Shown here piece by piece: positions 7,844 through 14,356 of a stretch of DNA of 60,086 nucleotides. Source of the DNA: Bacillota bacterium (GTDB lineage Bacteria; Bacillota; Bacilli; Paenibacillales; Paenibacillaceae); contig JAEWJS010000103.1 of NCBI GenBank assembly GCA_023386495.1, positions 1-60,086 of the forward strand. Direction: 5' to 3'. Position 1 is the stretch's first letter, and each line of letters begins with the position of its first letter. The translations under genes and the position numbers were made by a program. The notes under the pieces are model-generated. The model did not search any database, was not told the origin of the DNA, and was given only the letters and a program-made list of their open reading frames with translations.

Positions 7844-8710
7844 ATGATAGAGAGTTCGACTGATCATCTTACATTGGAAATACCGCAAATCGCTTATGAT
7901 GGGGGAGCATTAGACACGCTCTGGGATAATCATGCATTATCAATTGACTGGTTCGAACAGCACATGGGGCTGGTTCCGACCGTTAGAGCAAATAAGGAAC
8001 ACTTCCGATTTGATTCCAACAGCCAGATCGAGATGATGACGTTTTACCCTAACATGTTCAATTTGCACTCTATCCTTACATCGCAACGCCTTGTCCATCT
8101 CTATGCGGAGCGAGGGATAGACCCAAGCATTCGATGGTGTTTTAAAACGAAAAATTTAAATAAGGAACATACCTATCTAAAACAAAACAATATACGGGTA
8201 TCAGATATGTACGACGGCCCGGGTAATCGAAAATATTTTGACTTTTGGGCAACAGCAGAAGGGACGAGGTTGACTGCCGTTGAAGCACCTGAGCTTCCAG
8301 AATCTTGTCAACGTTACACGATCGGTTTTATACGGATCGGTGTTTCTGATCTGGATGAAGCGCTTTGTTGGTACGAGAAATTCCTGGGGTTTGAGTATGT
8401 TACCCGGAGCACACTTGGGGACTGGGCTGAAATGAAAACGCTTTGTGTAGAAGATATCGAGGGTCAGAGAGTGACCCCTATCTCGAAAAACTATACCATT
8501 TATCTGGAAAAGTCGTTCGAAGAAAACCGTAACGGTCCTATTGACGGAACCGCAAGGCCTTATTTTCTTATCGAAGACAGGCAACAATTCGAACAATATC
8601 ATAAAACCTTGCGTGTAAATGGTGTAGTGGTGTCACCCATTACAGAGGGATTCGGGACTTTTCATTTTTACGATCCTGACGGAAATCGATTGAATGTATG
8701 GCATTATTAA
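7844..8710 (+). CDS. two-domain VOC-family protein (glyoxalase/dioxygenase fold)
   Basis: 288-residue protein made of two VOC modules. The first spans about residues 15-140 (NHALSIDWFEQHMGLVP). The second spans about 150-288 (IGFIRIGVSDLDEALCWYE, ending in GTFHFYDPDGNRLNVWHY, the usual C-terminal VOC strand with its Glu replaced by Asn). Such proteins are isomerases, dioxygenases or antibiotic-binding proteins; activity is unknown here. GGGGGAGG (7831-7838) selects ATG 7844 over the in-frame ATG at 7808. The gene is AT-rich like its neighbours. The 130-base gap before it holds no gene. Confidence 0.82.
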   Translation: MIESSTDHLTLEIPQIAYDGGALDTLWDNHALSIDWFEQHMGLVPTVRANKEHFRFDSNSQIEMMTFYPNMFNLHSILTSQRLVHLYAERGIDPSIRWCFKTKNLNKEHTYLKQNNIRVSDMYDGPGNRKYFDFWATAEGTRLTAVEAPELPESCQRYTIGFIRIGVSDLDEALCWYEKFLGFEYVTRSTLGDWAEMKTLCVEDIEGQRVTPISKNYTIYLEKSFEENRNGPIDGTARPYFLIEDRQQFEQYHKTLRVNGVVVSPITEGFGTFHFYDPDGNRLNVWHY

Positions 8711-8720
8711 AGTAACAGGA

Positions 8721-8744
8721 TGTTACTACTTAGTCGTAGTAACA
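8721..8744 (+). terminator. hairpin after the VOC gene, possible weak terminator
   Basis: Perfect arms TGTTACTAC (8721-8729) and GTAGTAACA (8736-8744) with a six-base loop, followed by TGCCTTT rather than a clean T run. A second small hairpin, ACAGGC/GCCTGT, is at 8758-8780. Confidence 0.45.
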
Positions 8745-8797
8745 TGCCTTTGGGTTAACAGGCAGATTAGTTTAGCCTGTACATGATTTCCAAGCGG

Positions 8798-8827
8798 TTG
8801 ACAGGGAAATTTATCCCATGTTAGTAT
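8798..8827 (+). promoter_or_regulatory. promoter of the structured leader RNA
   Basis: TTGACA (8798-8803), 18-base spacer, TAGTAT (8822-8827). The spacer holds GGGA...TCCC arms (8804-8817), a possible operator. Confidence 0.7.
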
Positions 8828-8834
8828 TATTCTA

Positions 8835-9170
8835 ACTGATACGAACGGAGGGGTTACGTGTGTTAAATTAATTCTTCGATAATCTTTGCACAATGAACTA
8901 AATAGTTGTTTCAGGCTATTTTGTGTGCATAGTAATCGAAGAATGGTTTACCACCGCGGTAACCTGGTTTAGTTATATGCGATTGGGGACAGAGGTAACT
9001 CTATTCTTATGTCGGATTGACTGGATTTGAAGTGAATGAAAATGAACCCTTGTGTGATCTATCCGATGACTTGACTACGAGTCTATAAGGGTAATCATTT
9101 CATTGCGTTCATTCTTATTCTCTTTTTCGATTACTGTATACACAGGCTCATAGCCTGTGTTTTTTATTTT
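8835..9170 (+). promoter_or_regulatory. long structured leader (attenuator) with tiny upstream ORF, before the alpha/beta hydrolase gene
   Basis: About 330 untranslated bases between promoter and gene. GGAGGGG (8847-8853) is followed six bases later by GTG-TTA-AAT-TAA (8860-8871), a three-codon ORF; a GTG-TGT-TAA also starts at 8858. Directly after comes a hairpin with perfect outer arms 8871-8880 and 8935-8944 and inner pairings TGCACAA/TTGTGTGCA and AAATAG/CTATTT. Further stems are 8945-8952/8958-8964, AGTTA/TAACT (8971-9000), TCGGAT/ATCCGA (9012-9017/9061-9066) and AACCCTT/AAGGGT (9045-9092). CAGGCTA (8912-8918) can pair with TAGCCTG (9151-9157) in the terminator, so it is a candidate antiterminator. 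Mechanism is inferred. Confidence 0.6.
9140..9170 (+). terminator. intrinsic terminator at the end of the leader
   Basis: Perfect 9-base arms ACACAGGCT (9140-9148) and AGCCTGTGT (9152-9160), loop CAT, then TTTTTATTTT. It lies only 26 bases before the start codon of the hydrolase gene. Confidence 0.9.
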
Positions 9171-9195
9171 GTATATAGACATTGGAGGAATTCAC

Positions 9196-10047
9196 ATGAA
9201 CGAACGATTAATAAAAGTAGATGGAATTAATTTATGTACCGACAGTTTCGGAAAACCGGTTAACCCGGCCATTTTGCTGATTATGGGTGCGCAGTCCTCA
9301 TTGATTTGGTGGGAAGAAGAATTCTGCCAGCGTTTAGCAGATGCAGGTCGTTTTGTAATTCGTTATGATAACCGCGACGTTGGACGTTCAACAACTTACG
9401 AACCTGGTCAACCGGGTTATACATTCGAAGACATGGCAGATGATGCCGTCAGAGTATTGGACGCCTATAAGGTTGAGCAGGCGCATATCGTAGGCATGTC
9501 CATGGGTGGGATCTTGACTCAAATTATAGCTCTGCGGCATCCGGAGAGAGTACGAACTATTACCCTCCTATCTACGTCCAATTTTGCTCCGCATCTCCCC
9601 CCGATGGAGGAAAGGATTATTGATTTTTTCTCGAATATGGGGATTATAGACTGGACTAACGAACAATCGGTAGCCGAATTTGCTATTGAGAGATCAAGAA
9701 TCCTTGTGGGTTCAAAGCATCTTTTTGATGAGGACAAGGTCGCTGTTTTGGCTAAAAAGGAATTTGCTAGAAGTAACATGATGGCCAGCATGACGAACCA
9801 CACCGTGCTGACAGGAGGAGAATCCTATCTAGTTAGGACGAGTGAAATACATGTACCCGCTCTGATTGTGCACGGTACTGAAGATCCCATTATCCCTTAT
9901 GAACATGGAAAGAATCTTGCCAACGAGATTCCGGGTGCGGTTTTGCTGACATTGGAAGGGACGGGGCATGAACTTCATTACGATGATTGGGATTTAATAA
10001 TCGATGCTATCTCAAAGCACACTTCAATCCAGAATCAGTTCAGCTAA
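9196..10047 (+). CDS. alpha/beta hydrolase (esterase-like)
   Basis: 283-residue alpha/beta hydrolase. The oxyanion/HG-type region is LLIMGAQSSLIWW; the motif RYDNRDVGRST is typical of the RdmC/TcmP-like methylesterase group; the nucleophile elbow is GMSMGG (Ser102). The acid is likely the Asp in HGTEDPI and the base the His in GTGHEL. The same group contains enzymes that hydrolyse polyketides and macrolide antibiotics. Together with an attenuator-like leader this hints at a drug-inactivating esterase, but that is inference. TTGGAGG (9182-9188) fixes the start. The gene is AT-rich relative to the window. Confidence 0.88.
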   Translation: MNERLIKVDGINLCTDSFGKPVNPAILLIMGAQSSLIWWEEEFCQRLADAGRFVIRYDNRDVGRSTTYEPGQPGYTFEDMADDAVRVLDAYKVEQAHIVGMSMGGILTQIIALRHPERVRTITLLSTSNFAPHLPPMEERIIDFFSNMGIIDWTNEQSVAEFAIERSRILVGSKHLFDEDKVAVLAKKEFARSNMMASMTNHTVLTGGESYLVRTSEIHVPALIVHGTEDPIIPYEHGKNLANEIPGAVLLTLEGTGHELHYDDWDLIIDAISKHTSIQNQFS

Positions 10048-10067
10048 CGGGATACGTTATCTTCATG

Positions 10068-10126
10068 ACAACAGCGGCGGTCTAAGACTTTATTCCACAA
10101 GTCTTGGTCCGCCGCTGCTTTGTTGT
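10068..10126. terminator. bidirectional terminator between convergent genes
   Basis: ACAACAGCGGCGG pairs with CCGCCGCTG...TTGTTGT; the inner stem is AAGACTT/AAGTCTT. It serves the hydrolase gene (+) and the pgpA-like gene (-). Confidence 0.8.
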
Positions 10127-10144
10127 GAGGCATAACCGGAGCGC

Positions 10145-10684
10145 TTAGTCGAGCGGCGGTTCCGTGACGCCCTCGCGCTCGGCCTGCTTGCGGTGCGCGA
10201 TCCGGCTGCTGGCCGATGCCGCGACGGCGCCGACGATATCGTCCAGGAAGGTATGGATCTCCCCGTCCTTCTTGTCGTTGAGCCGCTGCAGCACGCCGGG
10301 CTTCAGCTTGTCGATGTAGCCGAAGTTCGTGAACCCGATGCTGCCGTATACGTTCACGATTGACAGCGCCAATATTTCATCGACGCCGTACAGCCCCTCA
10401 TCGTTCTTGACCATGGCCTGGAGCGGCGGGAACAGCTTGCCTTCTTCAGCCAGTATGTCGAGTTGAATGCCGGTCAGCACGGCATTCTGCACTTCGCGCT
10501 TGGACAGGACGGCATCTACATGAATTTCGCACTCCTCGATGGTCAGATCAGGGAAGTAAGGCGATTGCAGCACGATGACGAGCTCGGCGATCTGACGCCG
10601 CGTTACGCCGCGCTTCGCAAGCCAATCCTTCGTCGCTTCCGCGACTTCCTTGCTATTCAGCACATATTTGCTTGGGTCGGACAT
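10145..10684 (-). CDS. phosphatidylglycerophosphatase A family protein (YutG-like)
   Basis: 179-residue protein of the PgpA family as found in Bacillales (YutG type). The region DILALSIVNVYGSIGFTNFG... FLDDIVGAVAASASSR near the C-terminus is the conserved part; in the family it supplies the acidic active site. It lacks membrane helices, unlike the Gram-negative PgpA. The role would be dephosphorylating phosphatidylglycerophosphate or a related lipid phosphate; the exact substrate is not proven for this branch. The ATG at 10684 has GAGGTGA five bases upstream; a GTG at 10693 is inside that site. Confidence 0.85.
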   Translation of the reverse strand: MSDPSKYVLNSKEVAEATKDWLAKRGVTRRQIAELVIVLQSPYFPDLTIEECEIHVDAVLSKREVQNAVLTGIQLDILAEEGKLFPPLQAMVKNDEGLYGVDEILALSIVNVYGSIGFTNFGYIDKLKPGVLQRLNDKKDGEIHTFLDDIVGAVAASASSRIAHRKQAEREGVTEPPLD

Positions 10685-10826
10685 GTCGGTCACCTCGTAT
10701 TCGAATATTGGACATAAGTGGTCTAAAAAAAGGAAGGGCTCGTATACATAGTACTACAAAACAGAGGTTGTACCAAATGCTGGTCAAGCTTGGAAACGGA
10801 ACCTAAATCTTAGGAGGCAGGAAGAC

Positions 10827-11891
10827 ATGAGTCGAACGCGCAAGTGGAAAAGAATGATGGCAGTCGGCGTAATGACGCTGCCGCTCGTAACGGCAGGCTG
10901 CGGTCTATTGGCCGGCGAGAAGAACAGCCAAGCCATCGACCCCCCGCAGCAGCAGTACGAAACGGATCCCGAGAAGGAGCAATCCTCCGGCTTGGAAGAG
11001 CAGGCGACAGCAGGCAGCTTGATGCCGCTTACCGTCTACTTGAAGGACAGGGGCGGCTACGTTGCGCCGGTCACGATCATGACGCCACAGGATGAGACGG
11101 AGGAAGCCGGACGCAAGGCGCTCGAGATGCTCGTCGACGAAGGGGCATATGCAAGCGAGCTGCCGGAGGGCTTCGAGGGCCTGCTCCCGAAAGGGACGCA
11201 GATCAACGGCATCGATCTGGTGAAAGATCAGAAGCTTGCGATCGTCGACTTCTCGGGACCGTTCGCCGATTATAATGCGGCAGAGGAGCGGCGCATGCTC
11301 GAGGCCGTAACTTGGACATTGACCGGCCTGCCCGATGTCGAGCAGGTGCAGATCTGGTTCGAAGGCGCGCCGCTGAACGAGATGCCGGTGGACGGCTATC
11401 CGCTGAACGATCCGCTCAGCCGCGGGATGGGGATCAACCTGGAGCTGGGAGCCGGCGTAAGCTACAGCCATTCCATGCCGGTGACGCTCTACTTCTCGGC
11501 CTTGTCGGACGAAGGCGAACAGTATTACGTTCCGGTCACGCGATTGGTCGAACGCGACGGCGAGCGGGCGAAGGCAGCGCTGCAGCAGCTGATCGAAGGT
11601 CCTGCGCGCGGCGTGGAACTGAACGGCGTCATGACGCAGGACATCGAGGTAAAGGCTGTGACGGTCGATGGCGATACGGCAGTCGTCGAGCTGGACGATG
11701 CTGCCTACGAACAAGGACAGCCTGCGCCGGCGGAGATGCTGCAAGCGGTCGTCCTCTCCGTGACCGAGAACTCGTCTGCGAGCAAAGTGCAGATTCGCGT
11801 GAACGGCATGTCGGAGGTCGTCGACACGGAGAACCGTTCCTACAGCGAGCCCGTGGAGAGGCCGGACCGCGTCAATGCGCTGAAGGCATAG
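10827..11891 (+). CDS. gerM: GerM-like sporulation/germination lipoprotein with two GerMN domains
   Basis: 354-residue secreted lipoprotein. A basic start and hydrophobic stretch lead to the lipobox LVTAGC, with lipidation at Cys25. After a low-complexity linker come two GerMN domains (about residues 68-185 and 215-340; LTVYLKDRGGYVAPVTI and VTLYFSALSDEGEQYYVPV). In B. subtilis, GerM helps assemble the engulfment complex and is needed for normal germination. The order gerM-rph-rdgB is the same as in B. subtilis (gerM-rph-ysnA), which supports the symbol. TAGGAGG (10811-10817) precedes the start. The 133 bases upstream hold a TATTCGAATA palindrome (about 10699-10708) near the pgpA-like start. 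Confidence 0.92.
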   Translation: MSRTRKWKRMMAVGVMTLPLVTAGCGLLAGEKNSQAIDPPQQQYETDPEKEQSSGLEEQATAGSLMPLTVYLKDRGGYVAPVTIMTPQDETEEAGRKALEMLVDEGAYASELPEGFEGLLPKGTQINGIDLVKDQKLAIVDFSGPFADYNAAEERRMLEAVTWTLTGLPDVEQVQIWFEGAPLNEMPVDGYPLNDPLSRGMGINLELGAGVSYSHSMPVTLYFSALSDEGEQYYVPVTRLVERDGERAKAALQQLIEGPARGVELNGVMTQDIEVKAVTVDGDTAVVELDDAAYEQGQPAPAEMLQAVVLSVTENSSASKVQIRVNGMSEVVDTENRSYSEPVERPDRVNALKA

Positions 11892-11908
11892 GCGGCTGCG
11901 GCATGAAC

Positions 11909-11940
11909 AAGAGGAAGGCCGGATCACCGGCCTTCCTCTT
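11909..11940 (+). terminator. strong hairpin between gerM and rph, possible partial terminator
   Basis: Perfect 14-base arms AAGAGGAAGGCCGG and CCGGCCTTCCTCTT with an ATCA loop. Only TT follows, so readthrough into rph is likely. Confidence 0.6.
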
Positions 11941-12064
11941 CGGCATCCCGGCTTCAAGGAATATGCTGGGGACGCGCGAAGATGCTTTTCCGAATGGAGT
12001 CTGGTAAAATGGTGACGAATCGCGCGGCATCAGGCGAGGACAGAACAATCGGGAGGCTATGCGA

Positions 12065-12811
12065 ATGAGGAACGACAAGCGGACGAACGACCAGCTTCGT
12101 CCGGTCACGATACAATTGAATCCGAACAAATATGCGGAAGGCTCCGTCTGGATCGAGATGGGCGAGACGAAGGTGCTCTGCACCGCGACGGTGGAAGAGC
12201 GGGTACCTCCGTTCATGAAGGGGCAGGGCAAAGGCTGGGTGACGGCCGAGTATTCGATGCTGCCGCGCGCGACGCAGAGCCGCAATCAGCGCGAGGCCGC
12301 GAAGGGCAAGCTGACGGGCCGGACGATGGAGATCCAGCGCCTGATCGGCCGCGCACTTCGCTCCGTCGTCGATCTGCAGGCATTGGGCGAGCGGACGATT
12401 ACGCTGGACTGCGATGTCATCCAGGCAGACGGCGGCACGCGCACGACATCGATCACGGGCTCCTTCGTCGCGCTGGCCCTTGCAGTACATAAGCTGTCCG
12501 GTCATCATGCGTATTCCAAATACCCGATCACCGATTATCTGGCTTCCGTCAGCGTAGGGGTCATCGGCGAGCAAGCGATGCTTGACTTGAATTATGAAGA
12601 GGATTCGAGGGCGAAGGTCGACATGAACGTGGTCATGACGGGCACGGGCAAGTTCGTCGAAATTCAAGGAACGGGCGAAGACGCTCCGTTCTCGCGCCAA
12701 GAGCTGGATGCGCTGCTCGGGCTGTCGGAGACCGGCATTCGCACGTTGATCGCGAAGCAGCGCGAAGCGCTCGGCGCTGCCGGGGCTCGAATCGGAGGCT
12801 CGCTCGTATGA
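12065..12811 (+). CDS. rph: ribonuclease PH
   Basis: 248-residue phosphorolytic 3'-5' exoribonuclease that trims tRNA 3' ends. Conserved family segments: RKD-like MRNDKRTNDQLRPVTIQ, GWVTAEYSMLPRAT, the arginine-rich GRTMEIQRLIGRALR, the phosphate-binding DCDVIQADGGTRT, and DLNYEEDSRAKVDMNVVMTG near the end. Length is normal. ATG 12065 is preferred over ATG 12059 because GGGAGG (12051-12056) then has eight bases of spacing. Its stop codon overlaps the rdgB start (ATGA), so the pair is coupled. Confidence 0.97.
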   Translation: MRNDKRTNDQLRPVTIQLNPNKYAEGSVWIEMGETKVLCTATVEERVPPFMKGQGKGWVTAEYSMLPRATQSRNQREAAKGKLTGRTMEIQRLIGRALRSVVDLQALGERTITLDCDVIQADGGTRTTSITGSFVALALAVHKLSGHHAYSKYPITDYLASVSVGVIGEQAMLDLNYEEDSRAKVDMNVVMTGTGKFVEIQGTGEDAPFSRQELDALLGLSETGIRTLIAKQREALGAAGARIGGSLV

Positions 12812-13455
12812 TGCTGCAAGGCACGGTTGTCGTCGCGACGCGGAACCCGGGCAAGGTGCGGGAGTTCGCGCACGCGTTCGCGCCGCTCGGCCTCACGGTG
12901 AAGAGCATGTTCGATTACGACGGGCTGCCGGCGATCGTCGAGGATGGCAGCACGTTCGCGGAGAATGCGCGGATTAAGGCGCAGACGGTGGCGGATGTGC
13001 TCGGCATTGCCGTGTTGGCGGACGACTCCGGGCTCGAGGTCGATCTGCTGGGCGGTGCGCCGGGCATCTATTCCGCCCGTTACGCGGGAGAAGGCGCGGA
13101 CGACGCGGCGAACAATGACAAGCTGCTGCTGGAGTTGGCCCGTGCGGAGACGCGAGTTGAGCAGCCGGCAGGACTGCCGGACGGCGTGCGAGCGCTCAGC
13201 GCAGGCCGATTCGTCTGCGCTTTGGCGCTGTACGACCCGTCCTCACGGAGCTGCATCGAAGCCGCAGGGCATGCGGAGGGCTGGATCGTCGACCGTCCGC
13301 TCGGCGAAGGCGGGTTCGGTTACGATCCGCTCTTCTGGGTGGCATCGTACGGCAGGACGATGGGGCAGCTGTCGACGGACGAGAAGCGCGGAATCAGCCA
13401 TCGGGGCGAGGCGCTCGATAAATTGATCAGAACGATGAAGAGAGCCGCTGAGTAG
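12808..13455 (+). CDS. rdgB: XTP/dITP diphosphatase (HAM1 family)
   Basis: 215-residue house-cleaning pyrophosphatase that hydrolyses XTP and dITP to monophosphates and keeps them out of DNA and RNA. Family motifs: VVATRNPGKVREF at the N-terminus, DGSTFAENARIKA, ADDSGLEVDLLGGAPGIYS (metal-binding Asp), GEGGFGYDPLFW, and EKRGISHRGEAL near the end. A 10-residue insertion rich in Gly/Pro sits around residue 118. It overlaps rph by four bases. Its last codons and stop lie inside the terminator stem at 13430-13473, which is unusual and may slightly affect expression. Confidence 0.96.
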   Translation: MMLQGTVVVATRNPGKVREFAHAFAPLGLTVKSMFDYDGLPAIVEDGSTFAENARIKAQTVADVLGIAVLADDSGLEVDLLGGAPGIYSARYAGEGADDAANNDKLLLELARAETRVEQPAGLPDGVRALSAGRFVCALALYDPSSRSCIEAAGHAEGWIVDRPLGEGGFGYDPLFWVASYGRTMGQLSTDEKRGISHRGEALDKLIRTMKRAAE

Positions 13456-13473
13456 CGGCTCTCTTCATCGTTC
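13430..13473. terminator. bidirectional terminator overlapping the rdgB stop
   Basis: Near-perfect 20-base arms (GAACGATGAAGAGAGCCGCT and its complement) around the loop GAGT, which lies just before the rdgB TAG. Shared with the convergent methyltransferase gene. Confidence 0.85.
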
Positions 13474-13498
13474 TATCGCCTATGGGCATGCGATGCAG

Positions 13499-14233
13499 TC
13501 AGATGCGAGGCGTGAACTTCCTGCCTACGATCATGCCGTCTTGGTAGCCGTTCGTTCCGAAATAGTCGCCGGACAGCAGCATATAGAGGCGAGGGTGGAT
13601 GAGCGGCAGCGCCGAATGCTCGCCGCTGTCTGCCAATAGGGGATGCTTGCCGAGCGCTTCTTGCTTCACGTAGACGATCGCATTCTGCGCATACCACCAT
13701 TGAACGTTGTCGTTCTGCCATATTTTCCGCCGGACGGCGTCAATCGGTACGTAACCGCACGCCTTGAATTTGGACGCCCAGTAGTCGGGCCACTGCTCGT
13801 TCACGTGATGCCTGCCGCCTTGATAGGGGACCGCTGCCGAGAACAGAATGACGTCGCCATGCCGAATTAGGCTCTGGATGAAAGTATCCGCGTCGGAAGC
13901 CGGGAGATGCTCGGCGACTTCCAGCGATACGACAAGGTCGAAGCGGCGGCCCAGCGTCAAGGGCTGCGTCAAGTCGTGGGCGATGTACCGTTCGCGCGGA
14001 ATCTGGAGCATAGCCAGGTCGACGTAATCCCCGTCTACGCCGACGATGTCGCGCACGCCTGCTGCTTGGAATTCCGCCAGCCAGCCGCCTGTGCCGCAGC
14101 CGACATCCAATACGCTGGCAGCGGGCAGCAGTTCCTGCACGATCGGGATGATTATCTGTGCGGAACGTCTCGAACCGTCTTGCTGGGTATGGAAAAAAGT
14201 CGTGTTATAGCGTGCTTCGTCCTCAACGTTCAC
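13499..14233 (-). CDS. class I SAM-dependent methyltransferase
   Basis: 244-residue methyltransferase. Motif I is SVLDVGCGTGGWLAEF (about residues 40-55), followed by DIVGVDGDYVDL and the post-I segment FDLVVSLEVAEHLP. This Met-23/Ubi-type pattern is common in natural-product and cell-envelope methyltransferases; the substrate is unknown. It starts with GTG at 14233, eight bases after AAGGAG. It is transcribed toward rdgB, and asnB lies upstream on the same strand behind its own terminator, so the two are separate units. Confidence 0.85.
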   Translation of the reverse strand: MNVEDEARYNTTFFHTQQDGSRRSAQIIIPIVQELLPAASVLDVGCGTGGWLAEFQAAGVRDIVGVDGDYVDLAMLQIPRERYIAHDLTQPLTLGRRFDLVVSLEVAEHLPASDADTFIQSLIRHGDVILFSAAVPYQGGRHHVNEQWPDYWASKFKACGYVPIDAVRRKIWQNDNVQWWYAQNAIVYVKQEALGKHPLLADSGEHSALPLIHPRLYMLLSGDYFGTNGYQDGMIVGRKFTPRI

Positions 14234-14293
14234 GTCGAGCGCTCCTTCTAAGATGGATTTCGATCATCAAGTTGAGTATAAAAGGTAGTGCGC

Positions 14294-14340
14294 AAGAGGG
14301 CAAGACGAGGGTCCGGATCGGATCCCAGTCTTGCCCTCTT
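14294..14340 (-). terminator. intrinsic terminator after asnB
   Basis: Perfect 13-base arms AAGAGGGCAAGAC (14294-14306) and GTCTTGCCCTCTT (14328-14340), with inner GGTCCGGATC/GGATCC pairing. Confidence 0.75.
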
Positions 14341-14356
14341 GGTTGCTTCATGCCGC

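Noticed and set aside
8945..8964. T-box-like ACCGCGG in the hydrolase leader
   Set aside because: It is part of a local hairpin, not next to the terminator, and there is no T-box stem I. The element is better described as an attenuator of another kind.
9157..9195. Upstream TTG start for the hydrolase at 9157
   Set aside because: It lies inside the terminator stem; ATG 9196 has a strong ribosome site.
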